The notes under the pieces are model-generated. The model saw only the letters and a program-made list of their open reading frames with translations, had not been told where the DNA came from and searched no databases. 27,446 nt of DNA from JBCDAP01 sp038747915 (GTDB lineage Bacteria; Planctomycetota; Phycisphaerae; Phycisphaerales; UBA1924). How positions within the stretch are numbered: the first letter of the stretch is position 1; every line of letters begins with the position of its first letter. Both the position numbers and the translations under genes were made by a program. Shown piece after piece: positions 17,026 to 25,116 of this stretch. The stretch is taken from contig JBCDJJ010000046.1 of assembly GCA_038747915.1 (NCBI GenBank), forward strand, positions 1 through 27,446, written 5' to 3'.

Positions 17026-17591
17026 TCGGGGTGCGGGCCGTGGCGCCACGTCAGGCGCGGGGTGTGACCTTCATCGAGGTGATGGTCGCGCTCGCGGTCG
17101 TCGGGCTGATGGCCGCCATGGCGACCGCAGCGATCATGCAGATCGAGCGCATGCGCGAGGCGGTCGTCCACCGCCGCGATGCGCTCGAGGTGGCGCACCG
17201 CGTGATTCTGCAGCACATCGATGATCCCAAGGTGCTGCAGGGGCAGGTTCGCCGGACGCCTCTCAACGACTCGTGGTACCGCTTCGATCTCACCTCGGAG
17301 GTCTTTCAGCTCGAATGGCCGACAGCTGGTGGCGAGGAGACGACGGTGCCGGTGTCGGTCTCGACACGGCTCGTCCGCGGGGCGGGGTTCGAGGAGCTGC
17401 TCAAGGCTCGTCTTCAGCGGGTGACCGTGGAGGTCTACCTCGACGAGCCCGGGCACCCGCTGACCGTGCGCGGGACGCCGATCGCGACGCTGACGCGCGT
17501 ACACAACCCGCTGCGCGACCCCGAGCGTGCTTTTCAAATCGTGATCGACATGATGAGCGGCGAGCTCGACGAGATCAGCGGGGGGAACTGA
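17022..17591 (+). CDS. Minor pseudopilin, GspI-like
   Basis: 189-residue pseudopilin with a short leader ending ARG (G14) before VTFIEVMVALAVVGLM, with the conserved E at +5. The FIEVMVALAVVG pattern and the place between GspG and GspJ suggest GspI; GspH cannot be excluded, and the protein is longer than usual for GspI. The rest is a soluble domain of unknown detail with helices (QIERMREAVVHRRDALEVAHRVI) followed by beta-rich sequence. It starts at GTG 17022, overlapping the gspG stop by 4 bp, so it is probably translationally coupled to it. Confidence 0.8.
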   Translation: MIGVRAVAPRQARGVTFIEVMVALAVVGLMAAMATAAIMQIERMREAVVHRRDALEVAHRVILQHIDDPKVLQGQVRRTPLNDSWYRFDLTSEVFQLEWPTAGGEETTVPVSVSTRLVRGAGFEELLKARLQRVTVEVYLDEPGHPLTVRGTPIATLTRVHNPLRDPERAFQIVIDMMSGELDEISGGN

Positions 17592-17595
17592 CGCG

Positions 17596-18504
17596 ATGCC
17601 GGCCGCTCGCCCCAGACCGTGCCTCTCGTCTCGTGGCCACGGCTTCTCGCTCATCGAGCTGCTCGTGGCGACGGCACTCTCGGGCATCGTGCTGGCGGGT
17701 GCCTTCGGTGTGCTGACCGTGGTGTTGAACGCCTCGCGGGTGTACGCCGATCAGTACGACGACCGCGTGAATCTGCGTGTCACGCAGCTCACGGTGCGGA
17801 AGGCGCTCGAGTCGATGGTGGCCGGTGTGCCGCTCGAGTCGGCCCCCGTCGATCCAGCGGCCCCGCCGGACGGTGATGCGGAAGAGGAGGAGGAGCAAGG
17901 CGATGACGAGACAGCCCCGATCGAGTCCGAGGGCGAGGCGCTGAGCGATGTGGTCGCGGGCATCAACGCCGCGGCCGCCGGTGCCTCGGGTGTGCAGGCG
18001 ATCGACCCGAACGCCGAGCCCGACTACTTCCAGCTGTACTACGAAGAGGTGACCGAGGGGCTGTTCGTGCAGCGGCTCGAGATCGCGGTCCGCGAGCCCC
18101 CCGTGCCGGCGCCGACACGGCGGGCGCCGGTGGAGTCGACCGGGTTCGGTGATGGCGGCGGGCTCGGGCTTCTGGGGCTATTCCCGAGTGCCCCCGCGGC
18201 GTCGGAGCGCCCAGCGGACCTGGTGCGCGGCGCGTTCCGGGCACGCTTCGATGACCAGGAGGGGTATCAGCTCGTGTGGCAGCCGATCGCACCCGGTGGC
18301 GAGCCGACTGTGCTGCTGAGCGGCGTGGTGCGACTGGAGTGGCAGGTGCTGCCCTCCGATCTGGAGGTCACCGAGTGGCCGACAGCGTATGCGGCGTACC
18401 TCAGGCAAGACTTTCCCTTTGCGGTGCGCCTGATCGTGGAGACCGAGCGCGGGGCGTCGGCCGATTGGGTGTTCCAGACCAACGTGATTACGCGAGGCAC
18501 CTGA
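17596..18504 (+). CDS. Minor pseudopilin, GspJ-like, with acidic insertion
   Basis: 302-residue pseudopilin. Leader of 16 residues ending GHG, then FSLIELLVATALSGIVLAGAF with E at +5. Position in the gene order and size point to GspJ. An unusual Asp/Glu/Pro-rich stretch (about 83-116, including AEEEEEQGDDE) and a Pro/Gly-rich loop near 175-205 interrupt the soluble domain. ATG 17596 lies 4 nt after the previous stop with GGGGGAA upstream as Shine-Dalgarno sequence. Its TGA overlaps the next ATG by one base. Confidence 0.8.
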   Translation: MPAARPRPCLSSRGHGFSLIELLVATALSGIVLAGAFGVLTVVLNASRVYADQYDDRVNLRVTQLTVRKALESMVAGVPLESAPVDPAAPPDGDAEEEEEQGDDETAPIESEGEALSDVVAGINAAAAGASGVQAIDPNAEPDYFQLYYEEVTEGLFVQRLEIAVREPPVPAPTRRAPVESTGFGDGGGLGLLGLFPSAPAASERPADLVRGAFRARFDDQEGYQLVWQPIAPGGEPTVLLSGVVRLEWQVLPSDLEVTEWPTAYAAYLRQDFPFAVRLIVETERGASADWVFQTNVITRGT

Positions 18505-19352
18505 TGCACCGTCGCCCGGGATTCATCTTCGCGACCGTGCTGGCGATGCTTGTGATCGTGACGATCGCGGTGGCCAGTCTGCAGTCGCGGATCAATTCGG
18601 AGGCGTTGCTCATCGCGAACGAGCTCGATGACTATCAGAATCGTCACGAGCTGCTCGGTATCCGCGACATCGCGGAGTATGTGGCGCAGACGATTCTCCC
18701 TGGGTCGGGCGGTGCGGACCGGTTGGGGCGGTTCGCCGCGTCGCAACGGTCGATGTTTCGCGTGCGGATGCCGGGCGGGACAGCCCTGGACATCTACGCG
18801 ACCGACCTGCAGGGCACGCTCCACCTGTACCCGGACACGATCGGCAACGACAACGCTCGACGGCTGTTGGAGCGGGCGTTGGAGTCGCTCGAACCGCCAG
18901 CAAGCCGGTTCACGCGGGGGCTGGGCCCCGCGCGGGTCTCGCTTCGCGCAGCGTCCGACGAGGTGCTCGAGGCGATCCTGATGGGCGCTGCGGGTGGCTC
19001 GGCCGGCGTGCGGGGCGGCGACGCAGCGCCGACCATTGACGCGGACGCCTACCGGGTTCTGGACCGTGCCCGCACCGACCGGGAAATGGGCACCAACACG
19101 CTCGATCTGCGCGAGCCACTCCGTGCCACCCAGCTCACACACGCCGAGGTCGAGTCCATCGTGGCGGCCATCACGCTCGAGCCCGAGCTCTGGGGCCTGA
19201 TCGTGCACGCGATCGAACCCAACGGGGATGCCACGTGGTATGAGATGGCGATCTCCCGCGAAGGGACCCGATATGAAACCAGGGCCTGGCGGCGGATGGG
19301 CGAGGAAGAGGCAGCGGAGATGGGCTTCGCTGCGGCGCGTCCCGACGCGTGA
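18504..19352 (+). CDS. gspK: Minor pseudopilin GspK-like
   Basis: 282 residues. Leader MHRRPG, then FIFATVLAMLVIVTIAVASL. The residue at +5 is Thr rather than Glu, which is the known peculiarity of GspK, the tip pseudopilin. A large periplasmic domain follows, as in the family, though it is somewhat shorter than usual. The segment LRATQLTHAEVESIVAAITLEPELWGLIVHAIEP near the end is typical of the last helical part. The start ATG shares one base with the preceding TGA. Confidence 0.82.
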   Translation: MHRRPGFIFATVLAMLVIVTIAVASLQSRINSEALLIANELDDYQNRHELLGIRDIAEYVAQTILPGSGGADRLGRFAASQRSMFRVRMPGGTALDIYATDLQGTLHLYPDTIGNDNARRLLERALESLEPPASRFTRGLGPARVSLRAASDEVLEAILMGAAGGSAGVRGGDAAPTIDADAYRVLDRARTDREMGTNTLDLREPLRATQLTHAEVESIVAAITLEPELWGLIVHAIEPNGDATWYEMAISREGTRYETRAWRRMGEEEAAEMGFAAARPDA

Positions 19353-19374
19353 GCACCGATTGGGTAGATGAGCC

Positions 19375-20067
19375 ATGATGTCTCGCTTGACCGGCACCCG
19401 ACCCACCCCTGCGTCACCCACGAACGGCGATACCGATCGTCGGCACTTGATCGTCGGCGGGACACTGATCGCGGCCCTCGTTGCCGCGGTGGTGGTGTGG
19501 ATCGTGCCGATGCCGTTCCTGAGCCCGCCGTCGATCGAGGAACTCGCGAGCACCCGATCCGGCGCGTCCGGCCCGCCCGGGTCGCGCTCACCCCAGTTCG
19601 GCCCGAGCATCGAGGACATCGAGGAGCGGTACGTCCGACCGGCCGAGCCCTGGCCCTTGCTGGGTGAACCACTCACGTCACTCATTGACCCACCTCCCGA
19701 GCCCGAGGAGGTGCAGGAAGAGATCTCAGATATAGATATCGTCAGCACCGAGGGCGCCGGCCCGGTCACCCCACCGCGCGATCCGCCGCCGTCCCTGGCC
19801 TGGCGGTACGTTGGCTACATGGGCAACGATGAGAACGCCTGGGCGATGATCGAGATCGCCGGTCAGCAACGCGTGTACGGCGTGGGTGATGCGATCCGCG
19901 ACCGATCGTGGGTCAACGGCGAAACCGCTGAGATCATCGAGGTTCGACCGTCGGGCGTCATTGTGCGCACCAGCCAGGAGATCGAGTACGAGTTCAAGCG
20001 GGCCAGCACGCAAGAAGGGCCGCCGACCACGCCGGGACGGTGGCTCGATGCGAGGACCGGTGCGTGA
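19375..20067 (+). CDS. GspC/PilP-like inner-membrane protein
   Basis: 230-residue bitopic protein. An N-terminal cytoplasmic part is followed by a membrane segment (about 24-45), a Pro/Glu-rich linker (50-140) and a small beta-domain (142-209) with WRYVGYMGND, AMIEIAGQQRVYGVGD and EIIEVRPSGVIVRT. This matches the homology-region/PilP fold that contacts the N0 domain of the secretin. Gene context (between GspK- and GspL-like genes) supports the role, although gspC is usually at the start of such operons. Two adjacent ATGs (19375, 19378) are possible starts. The stop overlaps the next gene (GTGA). Confidence 0.75.
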   Translation: MMSRLTGTRPTPASPTNGDTDRRHLIVGGTLIAALVAAVVVWIVPMPFLSPPSIEELASTRSGASGPPGSRSPQFGPSIEDIEERYVRPAEPWPLLGEPLTSLIDPPPEPEEVQEEISDIDIVSTEGAGPVTPPRDPPPSLAWRYVGYMGNDENAWAMIEIAGQQRVYGVGDAIRDRSWVNGETAEIIEVRPSGVIVRTSQEIEYEFKRASTQEGPPTTPGRWLDARTGA

Positions 20068-21500
20068 GCGCCACGTGCCTGGTTCAGGCCGATCTGAGCG
20101 CCGCGGTGGTGCTCTCGCCTGGCGGCGATCGCACACCCTGGGCAGCGCCGATGACCGAGGCAGGGCGGCCGGGTGCGATCGTGATCCGCGAGCGGGCAGT
20201 CGAGCTGGCATCGTGGCTCGCGTCTCGTCCGGAGGTGCGGAAGAAGCTCGATGCGCTCGTCTTGGATGTCGACCAGTCGTTGTGTGTGTGGGTGCGCGCG
20301 ACCTCGGCGGCCGAGCCGGTTGTCGCGGCGACGCTCGCATCGCAGCGAGAAGAGCTGGCGGGCAAGATGCCCGTCCAGGATGTGGAGGTGGTCCACACCG
20401 CGGGCCGCGAGACCCAGGCATCGGGTGAGGCGCCGCATGGTCGTCGGCGGGCGGCCTCGGCCGAGCCGGTCGGTGTAACAACGATGTGGGCGTCGCATGC
20501 ACCGGCCAGACTCTTGATCGACCGGTTGGATCGGTTGGGCGTGCGTGTTGGTGCGGTGCGGTCGCTCTGGCACACGATGGCGGGTTCGGAGTCGATCGCC
20601 GGCGGTGTGCGCGGGTGGGTGGCCCACCTGGCGATCGAGGAGGATCGATTGGTCTGGGCGTGGGGGCTGGATGGCCGGCTGCGGTGCGGCGGTGTGGTGC
20701 GGGGTGATGCGTCGGCGCGGGCGGAGTCGCTCGCCGGCCGCATCGTGATGGACTGGCTCTCGTGGTCGGCCTCGCTCGATGTCCGGCCCGACCGGCTCCG
20801 CATCCTCGCGGAGGACGAGTCGACCGCGCGCGCGGTGGCCTCGTCGCTCGAGCACCGGTGGGGCGCGCTCGATGTCTCGATCGATCGGGCAACTCGGCCG
20901 GCGGAGGTGGCGGCGTCGCGTCAGTTGACGCCCGCAGCGGGCTCCCTGGCCTCGCTCGAACGATGCCCGGGCCGGGCGACGCGCCGCGCGTTCCAGGTGC
21001 TCGCCGCGGCGCTCGTGCTCGGTGCGATCGCGGTGGGCGGGCTCTCGCACCGGCTGCACAGTGGTTCGTCGGCGTGGCTCAGTCGCGCCCAGGATCTTCG
21101 TCAGCAGACGATCGAGCGTTTGCGGGCCGAGCGGTCCGAGATCGCGACCGACCCCTTCCCGGTGCAGCGGCTCCGCGCGATCTACGCCGAGATCACGAGC
21201 GAGCCGCCGCTTGCCCTGCCGCCCGAACCCAAGCCTCTTTACGGGGCTGCGGGGTTCGTGCTGAGTCGGCTCGCGCAGCTCGACGAGGCCCGGCTTCAGC
21301 AGCTCACGCTCGATGGTCGTGAGGGTGTGGAGGTGCGTGCGACCGTGCAGGACCGGCGCGAGGCCATTCTCTTCGTCGAGCAGCTCAACGAGAACGCGGC
21401 GGCAGCGAGCGAGGAGCTTGGCACCCTCGAGTGGGAGCTCGCGAACTCCAACCCGCGCGGGGACAAGGAACTGGCGTTCATCAAGGCGGAGTGGCCATGA
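20064..21500 (+). CDS. GspL-like platform protein (PilM/PilN-like fusion)
   Basis: 478 residues. The N-terminal ~300 residues are soluble and would be cytoplasmic, resembling the actin-like GspL/PilM domain that binds GspE. One membrane segment (about 307-327, FQVLAAALVLGAIAVGGL) follows. After it come a coiled-coil-like stretch (SRAQDLRQQTIERLRAERSEI) and a periplasmic ferredoxin-like end (FVLSRLAQLDEARLQQLTLDG ... VQDRREAILFVEQLNE), as in PilN and the GspL C-terminus. The GTG start at 20064 overlaps the previous stop by 4 bp; the frame is open slightly upstream. The last codons overlap the next gene. Confidence 0.8.
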   Translation: MSATCLVQADLSAAVVLSPGGDRTPWAAPMTEAGRPGAIVIRERAVELASWLASRPEVRKKLDALVLDVDQSLCVWVRATSAAEPVVAATLASQREELAGKMPVQDVEVVHTAGRETQASGEAPHGRRRAASAEPVGVTTMWASHAPARLLIDRLDRLGVRVGAVRSLWHTMAGSESIAGGVRGWVAHLAIEEDRLVWAWGLDGRLRCGGVVRGDASARAESLAGRIVMDWLSWSASLDVRPDRLRILAEDESTARAVASSLEHRWGALDVSIDRATRPAEVAASRQLTPAAGSLASLERCPGRATRRAFQVLAAALVLGAIAVGGLSHRLHSGSSAWLSRAQDLRQQTIERLRAERSEIATDPFPVQRLRAIYAEITSEPPLALPPEPKPLYGAAGFVLSRLAQLDEARLQQLTLDGREGVEVRATVQDRREAILFVEQLNENAAAASEELGTLEWELANSNPRGDKELAFIKAEWP

Positions 21501-22099
21501 GCGTGTTGGATCGAGACAGCGCGGCGCAGCTCCGCGGGATGGCAGCGTCGGTCGACCGCGCCAACCGCCCGTACTGGCTGGTGGCGATCGGCGGGCTCGT
21601 GATGACGGTGGCGGTCGTGCTGCTGCTGATCAGTGTGGTCGGGCAAGCGAGCGCGCGCACGCGACTCGGAGACGACAGCGCCCGCTCCACGGAGATCGAT
21701 CGCCTGCTGGACCAGATCGCAGATGCCGAGGGCAACACGATCGACCTGGGGGAGCTCTTCCCGCGGACGCTGCTCGGGGTGCAGATCCGAGACCTTGTGA
21801 AGGCGTACGAGGAGGAACTCGCGGCCACGATCGACGCGGGCACGAGCCGGGCGATGCGGCCGTCGTTTACTGTCGGCTCGCGATCCGATCGTGTGTCGAA
21901 CACCAACGAAGAACTGCAGCTCAGCGATGTCAGCATCCGATTCACGGTGCCCGAGATCGATCAGCTCACGGAGTTGATCGCGCGCTTCCGCGCCGACACC
22001 TATCTCCGCCGCGGATTCGTTCAGCGGCTTCAGCTCTCGCCCGCCAACGGCACCTGGCGCGGCGATCTCTTGTACCGCATGTACGAGGTCAACCGATGA
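21497..22099 (+). CDS. GspM/PilO-like platform protein
   Basis: 200-residue bitopic protein. A short cytoplasmic N-terminus precedes one membrane segment (about 27-49, WLVAIGGLVMTVAVVLLLISVV), then a periplasmic part with a helical stretch and a mixed alpha/beta end (LSDVSIRFTVPEIDQLTELIARFRA). This plan and the position after a GspL-like gene fit GspM or PilO, which dimerise with GspL or PilN. Sequence alone would not identify it; the call depends on context. ATGA overlap with the upstream gene, and GGAG about 6 nt before the start. Confidence 0.72.
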   Translation: MSVLDRDSAAQLRGMAASVDRANRPYWLVAIGGLVMTVAVVLLLISVVGQASARTRLGDDSARSTEIDRLLDQIADAEGNTIDLGELFPRTLLGVQIRDLVKAYEEELAATIDAGTSRAMRPSFTVGSRSDRVSNTNEELQLSDVSIRFTVPEIDQLTELIARFRADTYLRRGFVQRLQLSPANGTWRGDLLYRMYEVNR

Positions 22100-22725
22100 T
22101 GCGCCGAACCCGATCGATTCCTGGTCTTCCGTCGATGTCGCACGCGGGTGTCCATCTGCTCGGACTTGCCGGCGTGCTCACACTCGCGGGGTGTTCGAGC
22201 GGAAGCGGACGGGCCGCGAGCGCGATCTCCGGCCTTGATGAGGCGCATTCGCTGGCTCGGCGGGCGTACGAGAACGACGACACGATCCGTGCCCAGCAGC
22301 TCTACCTGGCCTCGGTGGAGGCATACCCCTCGTTCGCCTCGGCGTGGAACAACCTGGGCGTGCTGCTCATGGAGGATGGACGCCGCCCCGACGCCGACGA
22401 GGCCTTCGCTGCGGCGGCTCAGATCGATCAGACGGATCCCAGACCGGTCTACAACCGAGGGCTGATGCGGCACCGGCTGGGCCGGCTTGGTGAAGCACGA
22501 GCTTTTTACGCTGCGGCCCTCGAACGTGACCCGAACTACGTCGATGCCCTCATGGGGCACATCGAGTGCGAGATCACCGACGGCGTGGGCACGAGCGACA
22601 CGATCGAGCGGATCGATCGGGCAATGCGGCTCCAACGCGACGAGGCGGCGTTGAACCAGCTTCAGTTGCAGCGCTTCCGGCTGCTCGACGAGCTGGACTC
22701 GGCCTCCTCGGTCTCGTCACGCTGA
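22096..22725 (+). CDS. TPR-repeat lipoprotein at the end of the T2SS gene run
   Basis: 209 residues. Signal sequence with a clear lipobox LAGC (C33), so the mature protein is lipid-anchored, probably facing the periplasm. The body contains about three tetratricopeptide repeats from roughly residue 47 to 150: RAQQLYLASVEAYPSFASAWNN, then LGVLLMEDGRRPDADEAFAAA, then NRGLMRHRLGRLGEARAFYAAALERDPNY. It starts by an ATGA overlap with the GspM-like gene (ATG 22096; 22099 is also possible), so it belongs to the same translational unit. A role as a pilotin-like or secretin-assembly lipoprotein (compare PilF/PilW of type IV pili) is an inference from architecture and position. Confidence 0.85.
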   Translation: MMRRTRSIPGLPSMSHAGVHLLGLAGVLTLAGCSSGSGRAASAISGLDEAHSLARRAYENDDTIRAQQLYLASVEAYPSFASAWNNLGVLLMEDGRRPDADEAFAAAAQIDQTDPRPVYNRGLMRHRLGRLGEARAFYAAALERDPNYVDALMGHIECEITDGVGTSDTIERIDRAMRLQRDEAALNQLQLQRFRLLDELDSASSVSSR

Positions 22726-22896
22726 AACCCTCGCGGTGCGCCGAGCATTCTCGGACACCCAGGCGACACCAATTTCTGCCTTCCGGGCCGATCCTGGAAG
22801 GCTCGGGCCGCCGTGGGGGCTATGTTTGCTTCGAGCAAGAACACATGCGCTCGCTCCCGGTCGGTGCCGTGAGGGGCGTCAGCAATCAGGATGACC

Positions 22897-24840
22897 ATGA
22901 TGATCACGCGCGATCGCTCGTTGACTGCATCCCTCTGCGCCCTCGTTGCCGGCCTCGCCTGTCCTGCCATCGCGCAAGACAGCGTCGCCACCCTGCCCGG
23001 GGGGAACGATGCCTTGTCCGCCTACAACGACCAGGTCGTGACCTACGCGGTGGACTTGTCCGAGCACGTCTCCACCTGGGGCAACAGCTTCTTCCTCGCG
23101 CCGCTCACCAAGGCCTCGCTCGACCCAGATCCGCTGTTCCGCTCGAACCTCGTCGGCTCGACCGCGATCAGCCAGAGCGTGATCGGCCCCGTGAGCAATG
23201 ACCGGTCGTTCGCGGTCTGGTCGGAAGCGGGCGCGGGCGTGAGTCCGACCGCGAACGAGGCGCCTGGCTCGGTGAGTCCTCAGAACTTTGACGGCCAGTT
23301 CTCCGTTGTCGTGACCGACTTGAACGCCTCGGCAAGCAACGTGGTGATCGCTCGGGTCGGGATTCGATCGGGTGTTCCGAATCGTCTGTTCGTCGAGCGG
23401 ATCGTCGCGGCGTCGAGCCGGGCCGATGCGGGGCAGTCCGATACGTCGACTCTCGCTGCGGGTGGCGTGACCGCGGAGGCGGTCGCCACAATGCGTGTCG
23501 ACGCGTTCAACACCGACGCGACCGATGCGGTGGCGGGCGACAACATCGTGTCGGTCGACGGTGTGCAGCGGGATGATGCCACGGTCAACACGCTGTTCAA
23601 CCCTGGTTCGGGCAATCAGGCGGGTGATGGCGCCGCCACGACCTTCACCTGGGAGGCGCTGACCTCGCCAACGACGCTGCCCGCGGTGCTTCCCGATGGG
23701 AACAGCTTCGTGCTGGACTTCGATGGTGGCGTGCGTCTCGGCCCGCTCACGGGATTCTTGCCCTTCCCAAGCGGTGCTCGGGACCGTGGGAATCCGTCAT
23801 TCGCGTCGACCGATCTGTTTGGCGGGATTGGGGTTGCTGGGACACTCGGCCGATCTCCGCAGAACGTGACGGACAGCATCAACCTCTACAACTTTTCGGA
23901 GATCCCGCAGCTCGTGACGAACGCGCAGGGCACCGCCACGTTGCCGCCGACCCTGAGTTTCGGTGGTCTGTCGGCGAGCAATGCCGAGTTCGATCAGTAC
24001 CTGAGCCAGCAGGCATTTCGTGGCCCCCTGGGCCTTGTTGGTGTGGGTGTTGATCCGACGCGGAATGTCGTACTTGCTGCTGCGACCGCGCGTGATCCGC
24101 AGGCAGGGCAGTTCGTTGCGGTCGCGGCGTTTTCGCCCTCGCAGGATCCCGCCTGGGAGGTTGTTGCCTGGGAGGGCAAGCCTGTGCAAAACGGTCCGAG
24201 CGGTGCTGTCATCGGCGCGGTCGGCACCGGGTCACCCACCGCTTTTTCGGCGCCGGCGGTCGACTCAGCCGGCAACATCTACTTCGTGGGCGAGTTCGTG
24301 CCGACGGGTGAGGCGCCCCGAACGGGCTTCTTCAAGGCGCACCGCGTTGCCGCTGACCAGTTTGAGCTGGAGCTCATCCTCGCCGAGGGTGACCAGTACA
24401 CGGGCGCCAACTCGCTCACTACCGCGACCGTGGAGACCATCGCACTCGAGGATTCGGACTCGATCGCCTCCGGCGCCTTCCACGGCGAGCAGTTGCTCCC
24501 CGATGCGTTGCCCGGCCGGACGCTCGGTCAGTCAGCAGAGCCGAACGCGTTTGGCGCTGCGGTGCTCAACGTGACCCTCGCCTACGACCGCGATGGGGTC
24601 CCAGAGCGTTACGACGTCGCGATGCTGATCCTGCCCGAGAGCGACGCGGCAGTCGGTCCGGAGTGTCCGGGTGACACGAACGGCGACAACGTGGTCGACG
24701 CTGTCGATTTCATCAATGTGCTGGTTGGCTTTGGTGGACCTGGCGGATCGTTCCTGACTGGTGACTTCGATCTTGATGGTGATGTTGACGCGGACAATTT
24801 CATCACCGCGTTGATCACCTTCGGATCCAGCTGCGAGTGA
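22897..24840 (+). CDS. Large secreted protein of unknown function with duplicated dockerin-like tail
   Basis: 647 residues. Signal peptide 1-27 (ALVAGLACPAIAQ). The body has many short beta-prone, Gly/Ala/Val-rich stretches and NIYFVGEFVP-type strands suggesting a beta-propeller or beta-sandwich, but I recognise no family. Residues 589-647 form a Cys-bounded tail (C590 to C646) with two F-hand-like Ca-binding repeats: DTNGDNVVDAVDFINVLVGFG and DFDLDGDVDADNFITALITFG are each one repeat. The same tail type ends the broken FG-GAP gene near the left edge. ATG 22897 is preferred because AGG lies 6 nt upstream; ATGs at 22891 and 22900 are alternatives. The gene is 171 bp after the TPR lipoprotein gene and probably has its own transcript. 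Confidence 0.82.
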   Translation: MMITRDRSLTASLCALVAGLACPAIAQDSVATLPGGNDALSAYNDQVVTYAVDLSEHVSTWGNSFFLAPLTKASLDPDPLFRSNLVGSTAISQSVIGPVSNDRSFAVWSEAGAGVSPTANEAPGSVSPQNFDGQFSVVVTDLNASASNVVIARVGIRSGVPNRLFVERIVAASSRADAGQSDTSTLAAGGVTAEAVATMRVDAFNTDATDAVAGDNIVSVDGVQRDDATVNTLFNPGSGNQAGDGAATTFTWEALTSPTTLPAVLPDGNSFVLDFDGGVRLGPLTGFLPFPSGARDRGNPSFASTDLFGGIGVAGTLGRSPQNVTDSINLYNFSEIPQLVTNAQGTATLPPTLSFGGLSASNAEFDQYLSQQAFRGPLGLVGVGVDPTRNVVLAAATARDPQAGQFVAVAAFSPSQDPAWEVVAWEGKPVQNGPSGAVIGAVGTGSPTAFSAPAVDSAGNIYFVGEFVPTGEAPRTGFFKAHRVAADQFELELILAEGDQYTGANSLTTATVETIALEDSDSIASGAFHGEQLLPDALPGRTLGQSAEPNAFGAAVLNVTLAYDRDGVPERYDVAMLILPESDAAVGPECPGDTNGDNVVDAVDFINVLVGFGGPGGSFLTGDFDLDGDVDADNFITALITFGSSCE

Positions 24841-24860
24841 CGGCGCCCGGCGCCCGCGGC

Positions 24861-24895
24861 CCGGCACCCGTCGTGGGGTTGTCGGCTGGTGCCGG
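24861..24895 (+). terminator. Candidate terminator after the large secreted protein
   Basis: 8-bp perfect stem CCGGCACC/GGTGCCGG with a 19-nt loop, starting 20 nt after the stop codon and followed by TTT. The long loop makes the call tentative. Confidence 0.4.
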
Positions 24896-25012
24896 TTTCA
24901 GCAGCCTGTGGTGTGTCCCGAACGACGCTGTCGGTGCGCGCCCGTTACCCAGATTATCAATGGATTGTTCGGGCATCGATCAAGAAAAGTGCTCCCCAGC
25001 GTTGAAATCCGT

Positions 25013-25041
25013 TTGGCAGAGCACGCGGATTGGGGTACGGT
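25013..25041 (+). promoter_or_regulatory. Sigma-70-type promoter of the first twin gene
   Basis: TTGGCA at 25013-25018 and TACGGT at 25036-25041 with the optimal 17-nt spacing. Transcription would start near 25048, giving a leader of about 70 nt before ATG 25117. Confidence 0.5.
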
Positions 25042-25116
25042 GTCTCTGCACAAGGACGGCGGCGGAACAGTTCTGTCGCCATAGAGAGTCAAACAGAGGT
25101 AGAGATGGAGACATCC

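Noticed and set aside
18267..20892. Long minus-strand ORFs (500 and 388 codons) opposite the pseudopilin and platform genes
   Set aside because: Pro/Arg/Thr-rich shadows in GC-rich DNA; the plus-strand genes show prepilin signals, membrane segments and coupled starts.
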